Assembly (NCBI RefSeq): GCF_907164575.1
Contig: NZ_CAJQYY010000004.1
Coordinates: 124,001-188,000 of the forward strand
Source of the DNA: Paraburkholderia gardini
GTDB taxonomy: Bacteria > Pseudomonadota > Gammaproteobacteria > Burkholderiales > Burkholderiaceae
DNA length: 64,000 nucleotides
Direction of reading: 5' to 3'
Positions 28,646 through 38,964 of this stretch are shown one piece after another. A model generated the notes under the pieces. It was given only the letters and a program-made list of their open reading frames with translations, had not been told where the DNA came from and made no database searches. The stretch's first letter is position 1. Each line of letters begins with the position of its first letter. The position numbers and the translations under genes are program-made.

Positions 28646-28664
28646 GCTGCGGCATGGCCGCAGC
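28646..28664 (+). other. Perfect hairpin in the rne leader
   Basis: GCTGCGGC and GCCGCAGC pair perfectly around ATG. It lies about 300 bases before the rne start and is not followed by a T-tract, so it is a structural element rather than a terminator. Confidence 0.5.
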
Positions 28665-28957
28665 CTTCGTCCGGATGGTCCTGCGCACAGCTGGCGCGCC
28701 GGAAGGACACATGAAGGCGATGCAGGTCGGACTGCCAGAACCCCCGGCGTGTCGTGCCGTTATTTGAAGCCGTATTCGCGTGTGCCCAGCGGCACCGTGT
28801 CCGTATGCCGGACCGGCCCCGTATCTGGCAATTCTCCCACCATCGTTCCCGCTCCAGCGTGCTTGTGAAAACACAATAAGGCGCGGCATGCCGCTGCCCT
28901 CGACGTTCCGGCTGACAACCGGCACGCGGGCAGGCAGAGCCGCTCTGGAGCCGTTCA

Positions 28958-31900
28958 ATGAAACGCATGCTGTTTAATGCGACGCAGCAGGAAGAACTGC
29001 GCGTCGCCATCGTCGATGGGCAAAAACTCATCGATATCGACATCGAGACCGCCGGCCGCGAACAACGCAAAGGCAATATCTACAAAGGTGTCATCACCCG
29101 TATCGAGCCGTCGCTCGAAGCCTGTTTCGTCAATTACGGCGAAGACCGGCACGGTTTTCTCCCGTTCAAGGAAGTCGCCCGTCAGTATTTCCGTGACGGC
29201 GTCGACATGCGCTCGGCACGTATCCAGGATGCGCTGCGCGAAGGCCAGGAACTGATCATTCAGGTCGAAAAGGAAGAGCGCGGCAACAAGGGCGCGGCCC
29301 TCACCACGTTCATTTCGCTCGCCGGCCGTTACCTCGTGCTGATGCCGAACAATCCGCGCGGCGGCGGCGTGTCGCGCCGGATCGAAGGCGACGACCGTCA
29401 GGAACTGCGCGAAACCATGGCGCAGCTGCAACTGCCGGAAGGCATGAGCATCATCGCGCGCACGGCCGGTATCGGCCGCTCGGCCGAAGAGCTGCAATGG
29501 GACCTGAACTACCTGATGCAGCTGTGGCGCGCGATCGAAGCCGCGTCGCAAAGCGGCTCGTCAGGTCAGCCGATGCTGATTTATCTCGAATCGAGCCTCG
29601 TGATCCGCGCGATTCGCGACTATTTCCAGCCGGATATCGGCGAAATCCTGATCGACACCACGGAAATCCATGACCAGGCACGCGCCTTCATGGACATCGT
29701 GATGCCGGACAACGTCAGCAAGGTGAAGCGGTATCACGACGACGTGCCGCTCTTCTCGCGTTTCCAGATCGAACACCAGATCGAAACGGCGTACTCGCGC
29801 ACGGTGCCGCTGCCGTCGGGCGGCGCGATCGTGATCGACCACACCGAAGCGCTCGTCGCGATCGACGTGAACTCGGCACGCGCCACCAAGGGCGCCGACA
29901 TCGAGGAAACGGCCGCGCGCACGAACCTCGAAGCCGCCGACGAAGTCGCCCGCCAGTTGCGTCTGCGCGACCTGGGCGGCCTGATCGTGATCGATTTCAT
30001 CGACATGGAATCGGCCAGGAGCCAGCGCGAAGTCGAGCAACGCCTGAAAGATGCGTTGAAGCACGACCGTGCGCGTGTCCAGATGGGCAAGATCTCGCGC
30101 TTCGGCCTGATGGAACTGTCGCGTCAACGCCTGCGTCCGGCCCTGTCGGAAGGCAGCCACGTGACGTGCCCGCGCTGTAACGGCACGGGTCACATCCGCG
30201 ATACCGAATCGTCCGCGCTGCAGGTGCTGCGGATCATTCAGGAAGAAGCGATGAAGGAAAACACCGCGGCGATCCATTGCCAGGTGCCGGTCGAAGTGAC
30301 CGCCTTCCTGCTGAACGAGAAACGCGCGGAAATCAACAAGATCGAATCGCGCTTCAAGGTCAACGTCGTGCTGATCCCGAACAAGCACCTCGACACGCCG
30401 CATTACAAGCTCGAGCGCCTGCGTCACGACGATGCGCGCCTCGACGAACCGCGTGCTTCGTGGAAAATGGCCGAAGAAGCGGCTCGCGAACTGGAATCGG
30501 AAACCGGCTACAGCAAGCGCACCGAAGAAGTGAAGCCGAAGCAGGAAGCAGCGGTCAAGGGCATCACGCCCGAGAAGCCGGCGCCGAGTGCTCCGGTGAA
30601 GCCGGCTGCGGCGACGCCCGCGTCTGTCGCGGTAACACCGGCTGGCGGTGGATTCATCGGCTGGCTGAAGAATCTGTTTGGCGTGGCGCCCGCAGCGCCT
30701 GCTCCGGCTCCTGCCCCGGCTGAAAAGCCGGCGCGTCCGGCACGCGGCGAACGCGGTGAGCGAACCGGCGAACGCGGTGGCGATCGCAATCGTAACCGCC
30801 GTGGCGGCGCAGGTGGCCGCGATGCGGCTGGCCGCACCGAAGGCGCGAGCGCCGGCCGTCAAGGTCAACCGTCGCAACGTCAGGAACGCGAAGGTCGCGA
30901 GCCGCGTGAGGCACGCGAAGGCCGTGAGGCACGTGAACCGCGTGAGCAACGCGAGCCGCGCAACGCCCGCGAACCGCGCGAAGCACGTGAAGGTCGCGAT
31001 GCACGTGGCGAGCGTGGTCAGGAACGTGGCGAACGCGTGGAAGCCAACGAAGGCACACCGCGCGGCGAGCGTCAGGAACGCGGCGAGCGCCGTGAACGCG
31101 GAGAACGTGGCGAGCGCCGCAACCGTCAGCCGCAGGAAGGCGAAGCGCTGAATCAGGAAGCAACGCTCGAAACCGCGCTGCCGGTTCAGGCAGACATGAC
31201 TGAAGGCGCTGCGCCGGCCGATCAGGAAGCGATTGCACGTGAAGGTGAAGAACGTCGTCGTCGCCGTCGCGGCCGTCGCGGCGGTCGTCGCGAGCGCGAG
31301 GAAGACGGTTCGAACGTCAACCTGGCCGCCGACGTTGCTGAAGCAGAAGGCGATACCGTGAACGTCGCAGCCGATGCACCGGTGCGTGCGCCGGAGCCGC
31401 GCGTGGAACGTAGCGAAGCGAAGGATGTGACGCCGGTGGAAGTCGTGGTTGCCGCCGTTGCAACGCAAACCGCCGTGGTCAGCGAACTGCACGCTGCGGC
31501 CGAAACGCCGGCTCTCGCCGTCGAAAAGGCAGCGAAGTCCGAAGCGGTTGTCCCGGCTGACGAAGCACCGGTTGCGCAGGCTGGGTCCGCAGTCGAAGCG
31601 CCGGCTGCGCCGTCCTTCGAACCGGTGGCCGCGGAACCGGCACCGGCAGTCGCGGCGACGCCCGCTGAGCCCGTTGTACCGGTTGCGTCTGCCGCACCCG
31701 CTGTCAGCGAGACGCTCACGCAGGTCGAACCGGTTGCTCACACGGCGGCGCCTGCCGTCGAAGCGCACGCCGAGCCGGCGCTCGCGCCGGTCTACGAAGC
31801 GGCTGTCGAAGCCACCGTCGCACCGGCGGTGCAGGCTGAGGTTCACGCTGAACCACAACCTGCCGCTGTCGAAGCGCCCGTTGCCGCGGTGCCAGCGCCG

Positions 31901-32152
31901 GCGGCACCGGTAGCAGCGACCCCGGCACGCGAGGCATCGCGCCCGAACGGCCTGTCGCCTGAAGCCCTCCAGCCGGTGCTTGAACAGGCCGGCCTCGTGT
32001 GGGTGAACACCGACACGGACAAGCTGCGCGCCGCTCAGGAAGCCGCTGCTCAAACCGTCAAACCAGCACGCGTCGTGCGCGAGCGCAAGCCGCTTCCGCC
32101 GGCTGACAGCGCGCCGATGCAGCAGGTCGAAACGGCAAAGCACTCGCAATAA
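28958..32152 (+). CDS. rne: Ribonuclease E
   Basis: RNase E is the main endonuclease of mRNA decay and of rRNA and tRNA processing. The 1064-residue protein has an S1 domain at about 35-120, the RNase H-like and DNase I-like catalytic core with metal-binding aspartates in [12 protein letters not shown] and VIDFIDMES, and the Zn-link CPRCNGTG near residue 405. The C-terminal half is disordered: an Arg/Glu repeat region (about 615-735), an [18 protein letters not shown]-binding patch, then a long Ala/Pro/Val-rich stretch, ending in the short conserved [11 protein letters not shown] segment. It is the scaffold type, probably anchoring a degradosome. GGAG lies before the ATG. Confidence 0.97.
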   Translation: MKRMLFNATQQEELRVAIVDGQKLIDIDIETAGREQRKGNIYKGVITRIEPSLEACFVNYGEDRHGFLPFKEVARQYFRDGVDMRSARIQDALREGQELIIQVEKEERGNKGAALTTFISLAGRYLVLMPNNPRGGGVSRRIEGDDRQELRETMAQLQLPEGMSIIARTAGIGRSAEELQWDLNYLMQLWRAIEAASQSGSSGQPMLIYLESSLVIRAIRDYFQPDIGEILIDTTEIHDQARAFMDIVMPDNVSKVKRYHDDVPLFSRFQIEHQIETAYSRTVPLPSGGAIVIDHTEALVAIDVNSARATKGADIEETAARTNLEAADEVARQLRLRDLGGLIVIDFIDMESARSQREVEQRLKDALKHDRARVQMGKISRFGLMELSRQRLRPALSEGSHVTCPRCNGTGHIRDTESSALQVLRIIQEEAMKENTAAIHCQVPVEVTAFLLNEKRAEINKIESRFKVNVVLIPNKHLDTPHYKLERLRHDDARLDEPRASWKMAEEAARELESETGYSKRTEEVKPKQEAAVKGITPEKPAPSAPVKPAAATPASVAVTPAGGGFIGWLKNLFGVAPAAPAPAPAPAEKPARPARGERGERTGERGGDRNRNRRGGAGGRDAAGRTEGASAGRQGQPSQRQEREGREPREAREGREAREPREQREPRNAREPREAREGRDARGERGQERGERVEANEGTPRGERQERGERRERGERGERRNRQPQEGEALNQEATLETALPVQADMTEGAAPADQEAIAREGEERRRRRRGRRGGRREREEDGSNVNLAADVAEAEGDTVNVAADAPVRAPEPRVERSEAKDVTPVEVVVAAVATQTAVVSELHAAAETPALAVEKAAKSEAVVPADEAPVAQAGSAVEAPAAPSFEPVAAEPAPAVAATPAEPVVPVASAAPAVSETLTQVEPVAHTAAPAVEAHAEPALAPVYEAAVEATVAPAVQAEVHAEPQPAAVEAPVAAVPAPAAPVAATPAREASRPNGLSPEALQPVLEQAGLVWVNTDTDKLRAAQEAAAQTVKPARVVRERKPLPPADSAPMQQVETAKHSQ

Positions 32153-32178
32153 GCCAGTCTGGCTGTTACAGGCAAAAG

Positions 32179-32203
32179 ACCCGCCCTCACCGGCGGGTTT
32201 TTT
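32179..32203 (+). terminator. Rho-independent terminator of rne
   Basis: ACCCGCC and GGCGGGT pair around CTCACC and are followed by TTTTTT. It lies 26 bases after the rne stop codon. Confidence 0.88.
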
Positions 32204-32344
32204 GTTTCTGGGGGTAGCACGCTGTTCCGGGCGCGAGCCGGTGACGCGGCGCCCATACCAGGTATGTCCCCAGGTTGGACGGGGGTCAACGGCGGGCCCC
32301 TGTCTTTCCGCTAGAATGGACATCCAGACGATACAAAAGCGATC

Positions 32345-33442
32345 ATGTCCCGACGCATCATTCCTGTTGCCGATGTCAGCGCGATTCCGGATTACTCCGG
32401 TCCCGCGCACGCGCCCCGTGGCGAGCTGACGGACACGCTCGCGCGCCCGCTGCGCGACCTGCGCATCTCGGTGACCGATCGCTGTAACTTCCGCTGCGTC
32501 TATTGCATGCCGCGCGCGGTGTTCGACAAGGACTACCCGTTCCTGCCCCACGGCGCCCTGCTCACGTTCGAGGAAATCGAGCGCCTCGCGCGCGTGTTCG
32601 TCGAACATGGCGTCGAGAAAATCCGTCTGACGGGCGGCGAGCCGCTGCTGCGCAAGAACCTCGAATTCCTGATCGAACGCCTCGCCGCGCTGAAAACCGC
32701 CGGCGGCCAGCCGCTCGATCTCACGCTCACCACCAACGGATCGCTCCTCGCCCGCAAGGCGCGCAGCCTGAAAGATGCTGGCCTGACGCGCGTTACCGTC
32801 AGTCTCGACGCGCTCGACGACGCGCTGTTCCGCCGCATGAACGACGCCGATTTCGCGGTCGACGACGTCCTGAAGGGCATCGCAGCCGCACACGATGCCG
32901 GACTCGCACCGATCAAGGTGAACATGGTCGTGAAACGCGGCACGAACGACACCGAGATCATCCCGATGGCGCGGCACTTCAAGGGCACGAGTGCGGTGCT
33001 GCGCTTTATCGAATACATGGATGTCGGCACGTCGAACGGCTGGAACATGACTGAAGTCCTGCCTTCGGCGGACGTCATCGAGCGCATCGCCGCGCATTTC
33101 CCGCTCGTGCCGCTCGAAGCGCACAGTGCCGCCGAAACCGCGCAGCGCTGGGGTTACGCCGACGGCGGTGGCGAAGTCGGCGTGATTTCCAGCGTCACGC
33201 GTGCGTTCTGCGGCAGTTGCACCCGCGCGCGGCTGTCGACCGAAGGCAAGCTGTATCTGTGTCTCTTTGCCTCGTCCGGCCACGATCTGCGCGCGCTCGT
33301 GCGCAATGGCGCAAGCGATGCCGAGATTGCCACCGCCGTCGCCCGCATCTGGCACACGCGCGCCGATCGCTACTCGCAGTTGCGCGGCAGCGCGAGCGCG
33401 TCGGAAGAGCGGCGCGTTGAAATGTCGTACATCGGCGGCTAA
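32345..33442 (+). CDS. moaA: GTP 3',8-cyclase MoaA
   Basis: MoaA is the radical-SAM enzyme that begins molybdenum cofactor synthesis from GTP. In this 365-residue protein the SAM cluster cysteines are C47, C51 and C54 ([10 protein letters not shown]), and the second cluster is held by C289, C292 and C306. The C-terminal GG needed for activity is present (YIGG). A -10-like TAGAAT lies about 30 bases upstream. It starts a moaA-mobA-moeA group. Confidence 0.96.
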   Translation: MSRRIIPVADVSAIPDYSGPAHAPRGELTDTLARPLRDLRISVTDRCNFRCVYCMPRAVFDKDYPFLPHGALLTFEEIERLARVFVEHGVEKIRLTGGEPLLRKNLEFLIERLAALKTAGGQPLDLTLTTNGSLLARKARSLKDAGLTRVTVSLDALDDALFRRMNDADFAVDDVLKGIAAAHDAGLAPIKVNMVVKRGTNDTEIIPMARHFKGTSAVLRFIEYMDVGTSNGWNMTEVLPSADVIERIAAHFPLVPLEAHSAAETAQRWGYADGGGEVGVISSVTRAFCGSCTRARLSTEGKLYLCLFASSGHDLRALVRNGASDAEIATAVARIWHTRADRYSQLRGSASASEERRVEMSYIGG

Positions 33443-33455
33443 GGCCGTCGCGTTC

Positions 33456-34070
33456 ATGTCGATCCCCACCGGACAGATCACCGGCCTCGTTCTCGCAGGC
33501 GGACGCGGCACGCGCATGGGCGGCCTCGACAAAGGCCTGCAACCCCTGCACGGCGAGCCGCTGGCGCTGCATGTGCTCAGGCGTCTCGCGCCCCAGACCG
33601 GACCGGTTCTGATCAGCGCCAACCGTCACATCGAGCAGTACGCCGAACTGGGCGCGGCGTTCGGCGCGACGGTCGTCGGCGATTCCCTGCCCGGTTTTCC
33701 AGGCCCGCTCGCCGGGCTGCTGGCCGGGCTGCGCGCGGCGCAAACCGGTTTCGTGCTGAGCGCGCCGTGCGACACGCCGAATCTTCCCGCCGGCCTCGCG
33801 CAGCAACTGGTCGACGCGCTCGAAGCGAACGCGGCCGATATCGCTACCGTCACGACCCGGGACGCGAGCGGCGAAACCGTCCTGCATCCTGTTATCGCAC
33901 TGCTACGCACGTCGCTGGCCGACGATCTGGCGACTTTCCTCGCCGCCGGCGAGCGCAAGGTACGCGCGTGGTACGCGCGCCACACGACCGTCGAAGTCGG
34001 CTTTACCGACGGGCGCGCGTTTTACAATGCCAACTCCTTGCAGGAACTCGCCGATCTCGAACGGGCATAA
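33456..34070 (+). CDS. mobA: Molybdenum cofactor guanylyltransferase MobA
   Basis: MobA attaches GMP to molybdopterin to form the bis-MGD cofactor. The 204-residue protein starts with the nucleotide-binding LAGGRGTRMGGLDKGL at residues 13-28 and has the metal-binding CDTPNLP segment. I chose the ATG at 33456, 13 bases after moaA; the open frame upstream is inside moaA and not family-like. Confidence 0.94.
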   Translation: MSIPTGQITGLVLAGGRGTRMGGLDKGLQPLHGEPLALHVLRRLAPQTGPVLISANRHIEQYAELGAAFGATVVGDSLPGFPGPLAGLLAGLRAAQTGFVLSAPCDTPNLPAGLAQQLVDALEANAADIATVTTRDASGETVLHPVIALLRTSLADDLATFLAAGERKVRAWYARHTTVEVGFTDGRAFYNANSLQELADLERA

Positions 34071-34081
34071 GACCTTGTGCA

Positions 34082-34095
34082 GCGGCTATAGCCGC
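34082..34095. repeat. 14-bp perfect palindrome between mobA and moeA
   Basis: GCGGCTATAGCCGC is self-complementary over all 14 bases. It lies 12 bases after the mobA stop in a 90-base gap. It may be an operator or an unusually tight RNA hairpin. Confidence 0.5.
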
Positions 34096-34160
34096 CTCCG
34101 GTCGCACGCGTCACGAGACGATCGCCGGATCCGCATCCGGGCCGCGACGCATCTCACCCA

Positions 34161-35459
34161 ATGACCACGTTTAACGACTTTTCCCGTTGTATCGTCCAGT
34201 ACGACCCTCACGCGCTGCCTGTGTCCTCGGCCCAGGCGATCGTGCGCGAATGGGCGAGCCCGGTGACGGCAGTCGAGCGCGTGCCGTTGCATGACGCGCT
34301 CGACCGCGTGCTGGCCGAAGATATCGTTTCGCCGATCAACGTGCCCGCGCACGACAATTCGGCGATGGACGGCTACGCGTTCGACGGCGCATCGCTCGAA
34401 GCACAGGTCGCCGCCCAGGTTTCGCTTCGAGTCGCGGGGAAGGCGCTCGCGGGTCACGCGTTCGGGCGGGCAATCACGGCTGGAGAATGCGTGCGCGTCA
34501 TGACCGGCGCGCTGATCCCGCCCGGCTGCGACACGGTCGTGCCGCAGGAAGCCGTGACCCGCGAAGCGGACACGGTTCATTTCGCCGCGACCGCATTGAT
34601 GCGTGGCGCGAATCGCCGCCTCGCCGGAGAGGATCTGGCACAGGGCCAGCCCGCATTGCGCGCGGGCCGCATCGTGCGTGCATCCGATCTCGGTCTGCTT
34701 GCCTCGCTGGGTATCGGCGAAGTGCCGGTGCGCCGGCGACTGCGCGTCGCGTTCTTTTCCACCGGCGACGAGTTGCGCTCGCTCGGCGAGCCGCTCGACC
34801 CCGGCTGCGTGTACGACAGTAACCGTCACACGCTGTTCGCGATGCTGCGCCGGATGAACATCGCCGCGCTGGATCTTGGCGTCGTGCGCGATGAACCGGC
34901 CGCGCTCGAAGCGGCACTGCGCAACGCTGCCGAAAGCGCGGACGTCGTGCTGACGTCTGGCGGCGTCTCGGTTGGCGAAGCAGATTTCACGAAGCAGCTG
35001 GTACGCACGTTCGGCGACGTCGCGTTCTGGAGTCTCGCGATGCGCCCAGGCCGCCCGCTGGCGTTTGGCCGCGTATGGTCCGGCGGCCGGCCCGGCGCCG
35101 GTCACCCCGCGCTGTTCTTCGGCCTGCCGGGCAATCCCGTCGCGGTGATGGTGACCTTCTACCAGATCGTGCGCGAAGCGCTCATCGTCATGTCCGGCGC
35201 GACGGTTTCGCCGCAACCTGTTATTTCGGCGACCAGCACGCAGGCGATCCGCAAACGCCCTGGCCGCACGGAATTCCAGCGCGGCATCGCGACACGCGAC
35301 CCGCACGGCCAGTGGCACGTCACGCCAACCGGTTCGCAAGGCTCCGGCGTGCTCAGTTCGATGAGCGAAGCGAATTGTTTCCTCATGCTCGCGCACGAGC
35401 AATCTGACATCGATGAAGGCGACACTGTCGACATCATGCTGTTCGACGGCCTCGTCTGA
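34161..35459 (+). CDS. moeA: Molybdopterin molybdenumtransferase MoeA
   Basis: MoeA inserts molybdate into adenylylated molybdopterin. The 432-residue protein has the N-terminal domains with VPAHDNSAMDGYAF, the MPT-binding domain with STGDEL, TSGGVSVGEAD and the FFGLPGNPVAVMVTF motif, and a C-terminal domain IV. Together with moaA and mobA it indicates use of bis-MGD enzymes. Confidence 0.95.
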   Translation: MTTFNDFSRCIVQYDPHALPVSSAQAIVREWASPVTAVERVPLHDALDRVLAEDIVSPINVPAHDNSAMDGYAFDGASLEAQVAAQVSLRVAGKALAGHAFGRAITAGECVRVMTGALIPPGCDTVVPQEAVTREADTVHFAATALMRGANRRLAGEDLAQGQPALRAGRIVRASDLGLLASLGIGEVPVRRRLRVAFFSTGDELRSLGEPLDPGCVYDSNRHTLFAMLRRMNIAALDLGVVRDEPAALEAALRNAAESADVVLTSGGVSVGEADFTKQLVRTFGDVAFWSLAMRPGRPLAFGRVWSGGRPGAGHPALFFGLPGNPVAVMVTFYQIVREALIVMSGATVSPQPVISATSTQAIRKRPGRTEFQRGIATRDPHGQWHVTPTGSQGSGVLSSMSEANCFLMLAHEQSDIDEGDTVDIMLFDGLV

Positions 35460-35505
35460 ACACCCCATCTCAACGAAACCATCACGACTAGCAGGTTTGA
35501 TTCAA

Positions 35506-35781
35506 ATGAAAAAGCAGATCTCCTTCATCGCGCCGGGACAAACCGCCAAGGCGCTGATTCTGGTTTATCTGACGTTCAGCGTGCCGATCGTGTTGCTAGG
35601 CGTGCTCGTCGCATTCTTCCGCTATGGCTCCGTCGAACTGAGCACCGTGTTCAGCGCGCTGCTGCTGAACGCGATTCTCGGTTTCATCCTGCTGTGGATC
35701 GCGTGCCACGCGTATAACTGGGTTGCGTCGCGCTTTGGCGGCATCGAGATTCATCTGTCCGACGCGCCGGAAGAAGCCTGA
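35506..35781 (+). CDS. Small membrane protein with two helices
   Basis: The 91-residue protein has two membrane segments (about 15-38, LILVYLTFSVPIVLLGVLVA, and about 50-70, SALLLNAILGFILLWIACHA) and a short charged C-terminus. I do not recognise the family. It sits 46 bases after moeA, and its stop overlaps the start of the acetyltransferase gene (TGATG), so the two are probably co-translated. Confidence 0.75.
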   Translation: MKKQISFIAPGQTAKALILVYLTFSVPIVLLGVLVAFFRYGSVELSTVFSALLLNAILGFILLWIACHAYNWVASRFGGIEIHLSDAPEEA

Positions 35782-36278
35782 TGGCCGCCACCATCCGCTC
35801 AGCGACGCCCGCCGACATCGGCGCGATTTTCGCGCTCATCTACGAGCTGGCCGAATTTGAAAAGCTCACGCATCTGTTCGTCGCGACCGAAGAGGGCCTG
35901 CACGATGCGTTGTTCGGTGAGAAGCCTTCGTCAGAAGCGCTGGTTGCCGAAGCAGACGGATGCGTCGTGGGCTTCGCGCTCTTCTTCCACAATTTTTCGA
36001 CGTTCCTCGGTCGCCGTGGGCTGTATCTCGAGGATCTCTACATCCAGCCTTCACAACGCGGCACGGGTCTCGGCACGGCGATGCTGCAGCGCCTCGCCGC
36101 GCTGGCCGTCGAACGCCAGTGCGGACGCTTCGAATGGTCCGTGCTGGACTGGAACCAGCCAGCCATCGATTTCTACGAGAAGATGGGCGCGAGCGTAATG
36201 CCCGACTGGCGCATCGTGCGCATCACGGGCGACGCGCTCGAGAAGCTGGCCGCGCCTGGGCGTATCAAGGCGGGTTGA
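35781..36278 (+). CDS. GNAT-family N-acetyltransferase
   Basis: The 165-residue protein has the acetyl-CoA-binding motif A, LEDLYIQPSQRGTGLGTAMLQRL (key QRGTGLG), and motif B WNQPAIDFYEKMGA. The N-terminal IYELAEFEKL resembles the spermidine/diamine acetyltransferase branch, so a polyamine or related amine is a possible substrate; this is inference. Confidence 0.87.
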   Translation: MAATIRSATPADIGAIFALIYELAEFEKLTHLFVATEEGLHDALFGEKPSSEALVAEADGCVVGFALFFHNFSTFLGRRGLYLEDLYIQPSQRGTGLGTAMLQRLAALAVERQCGRFEWSVLDWNQPAIDFYEKMGASVMPDWRIVRITGDALEKLAAPGRIKAG

Positions 36279-36425
36279 TTGCCTGGCTCTGCCGCGCCGC
36301 CATTGGTGTCGGGTTAGCGAAGTTTTCCTTCGATGGGCCCGCCGTCGTCAGTCAGCTAGCGTCAACCACGTTGCACACGCTGGGCATCTTCACCCCGCCG
36401 CAGCGTGCGGTGCGTGAAGACCGGA

Positions 36426-37910
36426 TCACGGTTCGTCCGCATCCGCGCCTGAGAGCGTATCGCCGAGCAGCCCGCTCGCCGCTTCGCCCGGCAACGCCTC
36501 GACATCGCGCAACTTGCGGTTCATCACCCGCGTACGCGTTTCTGCCTGTTCGATCGAACGCGTGACGGTTTCGAGTTGCGCCTTTGTCTTCGACAGCACG
36601 TCGCCGAACTTGCCGAACTCCGTTTTCACCGCGCCCAGAACCTGCCAGACCTCGCTCGAACGCTTTTCGATCGCCAGCGTGCGAAAACCCATCTGCAGAC
36701 TGTTGAGCAACGCTGTCAGCGTGGTCGGGCCAGCAATCGTCACGCGGTATTCACGCTGTAACAGGTCGGTCAGGCCAGGGCGACGCAGGATCTCCGCATA
36801 CAGACCCTCGGTTGGCAGGAACAGCAACGCGAAATCAGTGGTATGCGGCGGCGATACGTACTTTTCCGCGATGGTCCGTGCCTCCGCGCGGATACGCGCT
36901 TCGAGCGCGCGCGACGCGTCTTCGACCGCCACCGGATCAGCCCGCTCCTGCGCATCGATCAGACGCTCATAGTCTTCGCGCGGGAATTTGGCATCGATCG
37001 GCAGCCACACCGGAATCGCGACGCCATCGGCTGAATCTTGCCGCCCCGGCAGCTTGATCGCGAACTCCACACGATCGCCGCTCTTCGGAATCGTGGCGAC
37101 GTTCTTCGCGTACTGGTCGGACGTCAGCAACTGTTCGAGCAACGCCTCCAGCTGCACTTCGCCCCACGTGCCGCGCGTCTTCACGTTCGTCAGCACCTTC
37201 TTGAGATCGCCGACGCCCGCGGCGAGCGTCTGCATCTCCCCCAGCCCGCGATGCACCTGCTCGAGCCGGTCGGAGACCTGCTTGAACGATTCGCCAAGAC
37301 GCTGCTCGAGTGTCGCGTGCAGTTTCTCGTCGACCGTGCGACGCATTTCCTCGAGCTTCGTCGAGTTGTTCGCCTCGATGTCCTTCAGACGCTGCTCGAT
37401 CGTCGCCCGGACCTCGGCGAAACGCCGGTCGTTCGCCTCGGTCAGCTGGGCCAGCTGCATCGTGAGCGTGTCGCCGAAGCGCTTGAGCGTCACGCCCTGC
37501 TCTTCTCGCGCCTGCAACGACTGCTGCTGCAAACTCTGGCGCACGGCTTCGAGCTGTTGCGCGTTCGATTCGGTGAGCTTCACGAGCTGCTGCGCAAAGC
37601 CGTCGATCTGGTTGTTCTGGACGGTCGCGATACTCGTGAGCTGCGACGCAAGTGTCGTCTGGAACTGCGAAAAGCCGCTGGCCAGTTCCAGCCGCGACGT
37701 GCGCGCCGTCTCCGTGATCTCGCTGCGCAGTTCACGTTCGAGCCGTTCGTAAGCACGCGCCTGCGCGTCGGCGGCGTCGGTCATCCGCCCGCCGAGCGCC
37801 GCGAGAGAGTCGTTCGTATCGGCACCGTTGCGGCCGCGCATCAACACGAGCAAGGCAACGACAAGCGCGATCGCCAGAATGACGACGGCCGCGAGCAAAA
37901 GAGTGGTCAT
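36426..37910 (-). CDS. rmuC: DNA recombination protein RmuC
   Basis: RmuC limits DNA inversions and has a PD-(D/E)xK-like nuclease domain. The 494-residue protein has an N-terminal membrane segment (residues 3-24), a long coiled coil up to about 230, and the conserved RmuC domain with TRGTWGEVQLEALLEQLL and KFPREDYERL. The start overlaps the stop of the dehydrogenase gene as ATGA. The 147 bases to the GNAT gene contain nothing I recognise. Confidence 0.94.
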   Translation of the reverse strand: MTTLLLAAVVILAIALVVALLVLMRGRNGADTNDSLAALGGRMTDAADAQARAYERLERELRSEITETARTSRLELASGFSQFQTTLASQLTSIATVQNNQIDGFAQQLVKLTESNAQQLEAVRQSLQQQSLQAREEQGVTLKRFGDTLTMQLAQLTEANDRRFAEVRATIEQRLKDIEANNSTKLEEMRRTVDEKLHATLEQRLGESFKQVSDRLEQVHRGLGEMQTLAAGVGDLKKVLTNVKTRGTWGEVQLEALLEQLLTSDQYAKNVATIPKSGDRVEFAIKLPGRQDSADGVAIPVWLPIDAKFPREDYERLIDAQERADPVAVEDASRALEARIRAEARTIAEKYVSPPHTTDFALLFLPTEGLYAEILRRPGLTDLLQREYRVTIAGPTTLTALLNSLQMGFRTLAIEKRSSEVWQVLGAVKTEFGKFGDVLSKTKAQLETVTRSIEQAETRTRVMNRKLRDVEALPGEAASGLLGDTLSGADADEP

Positions 37911-38896
37911 GTACGCCCTTTCCCCAGCACTTCAGGATTGATCGGACTGGGCGGCCGCTCGGCACGCGGACCCTCGCCGAGCGCCGCGATGAGATTGTCC
38001 GCCGCGAGATTCGCCATCGCGCGCCGCGTGGCTTCGGTCGCGCTCGCGATATGCGGCGTGAGCACCACGTTCGGCACGGTAAGCAGATCGGGATTGAGCT
38101 TCGGCTCGCCTTCGTACACGTCGAGGCCTGCCGCCGCGATGCGCTTCGCGCGCAATGCCTCGACGAGCGCGGCGTCATCGACAATACCGCCACGCGCGAT
38201 ATTCGTGAGCGTCGCCGTCGGCTTCATCAAGGCAAGCTCGGCCGCGCCGATCGTGTGATGACTGTCCTTCGTATAGGGCAGCACTAGCACGACGTGATCG
38301 GCACGACGCAACAGTTCTTCCTTCGATACGTACTGCGCGTTCAGTTCAGCCTCGATCTGCTCCGCGACGCGCGAGCGGTTGTGATAGATCACCTGCATGT
38401 TGAAGCCGCGCGCACGCCGCGCCAGCGCCTGCCCGATGCGCCCCATGCCGATCACGCCAAGGGTCGAGCCGTACACGTCGCCGCCAAGGAAACTGTCGTA
38501 GCTCCACTTCTGCCAGTGGCCGGCGCGCAACCAGTGTCCGGATTCCTCGATACGGCGCGCGGCCGCCATCATCAGCGCCCAGCCGAAATCGGCCGTCGAC
38601 TCGTTCAGGACATCGGGCGTGTTCGTGCCGAGCACGTTCGCGCGATTGAACGCGGCCATATCGAAGTTGTTGTAGCCGACGGCCATGTTCGCCACCACAC
38701 GCAGCCGTGGCGCCGCGGCAAGTGTCGATGCCCCGACCGGGTCGCCGGCTGTCAGCGCGCCGTCCTTGTCGGCAAGCCGGCGGGCAAGTTCGTCGGCGCC
38801 CAGCACGTCTGCGTTGTTCCAGTCCACATCGAAATGCTGCTTGAGCCGGTCGATCACGTCCGGAAAGATCGGACGTGCCACAAGAATCTTCTGCAT
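37907..38896 (-). CDS. D-2-hydroxyacid dehydrogenase, GhrB-like
   Basis: The 329-residue protein reduces 2-oxoacids such as glyoxylate or hydroxypyruvate. It has the Rossmann motif LGVIGMGRIGQALARRA (key GMGRIG) and the catalytic arginine in NIARGGIVDD, glutamate in DVYEGEP and histidine in LTPHIASAT. I chose the ATG at 38896 because GGAG lies seven bases upstream; another ATG two codons earlier is too close to it. It is translationally coupled to rmuC. Confidence 0.9.
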   Translation of the reverse strand: MQKILVARPIFPDVIDRLKQHFDVDWNNADVLGADELARRLADKDGALTAGDPVGASTLAAAPRLRVVANMAVGYNNFDMAAFNRANVLGTNTPDVLNESTADFGWALMMAAARRIEESGHWLRAGHWQKWSYDSFLGGDVYGSTLGVIGMGRIGQALARRARGFNMQVIYHNRSRVAEQIEAELNAQYVSKEELLRRADHVVLVLPYTKDSHHTIGAAELALMKPTATLTNIARGGIVDDAALVEALRAKRIAAAGLDVYEGEPKLNPDLLTVPNVVLTPHIASATEATRRAMANLAADNLIAALGEGPRAERPPSPINPEVLGKGRT

Positions 38897-38964
38897 TGTC
38901 ATTCTCCGGAGTTGCCGCCCGCGCCGCCCGCACACGACGCTGGCCTCATTACGCCTCTATACAG

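Larger units (their letters stand above)
28212..28957 (+). other. Long leader region of rne
   Basis: These 746 bases between divergent rluC and rne hold no convincing gene. They contain tandem 13-bp repeats at 28243-28290, a possible promoter (TTGGAC at 28252, TATTAC at 28276, spacer 18), and small hairpins at 28646-28664 and 28799-28813. RNase E messages in other bacteria have long 5' leaders through which RNase E limits its own synthesis, so a regulatory leader is plausible. Confidence 0.5.

Noticed and set aside
29561..33622. A 1353-codon open frame antisense to rne, moaA and mobA
   Set aside because: It spans three real genes and is the usual consequence of high GC and codon bias; composition is Arg/His/Leu-rich without any domain.
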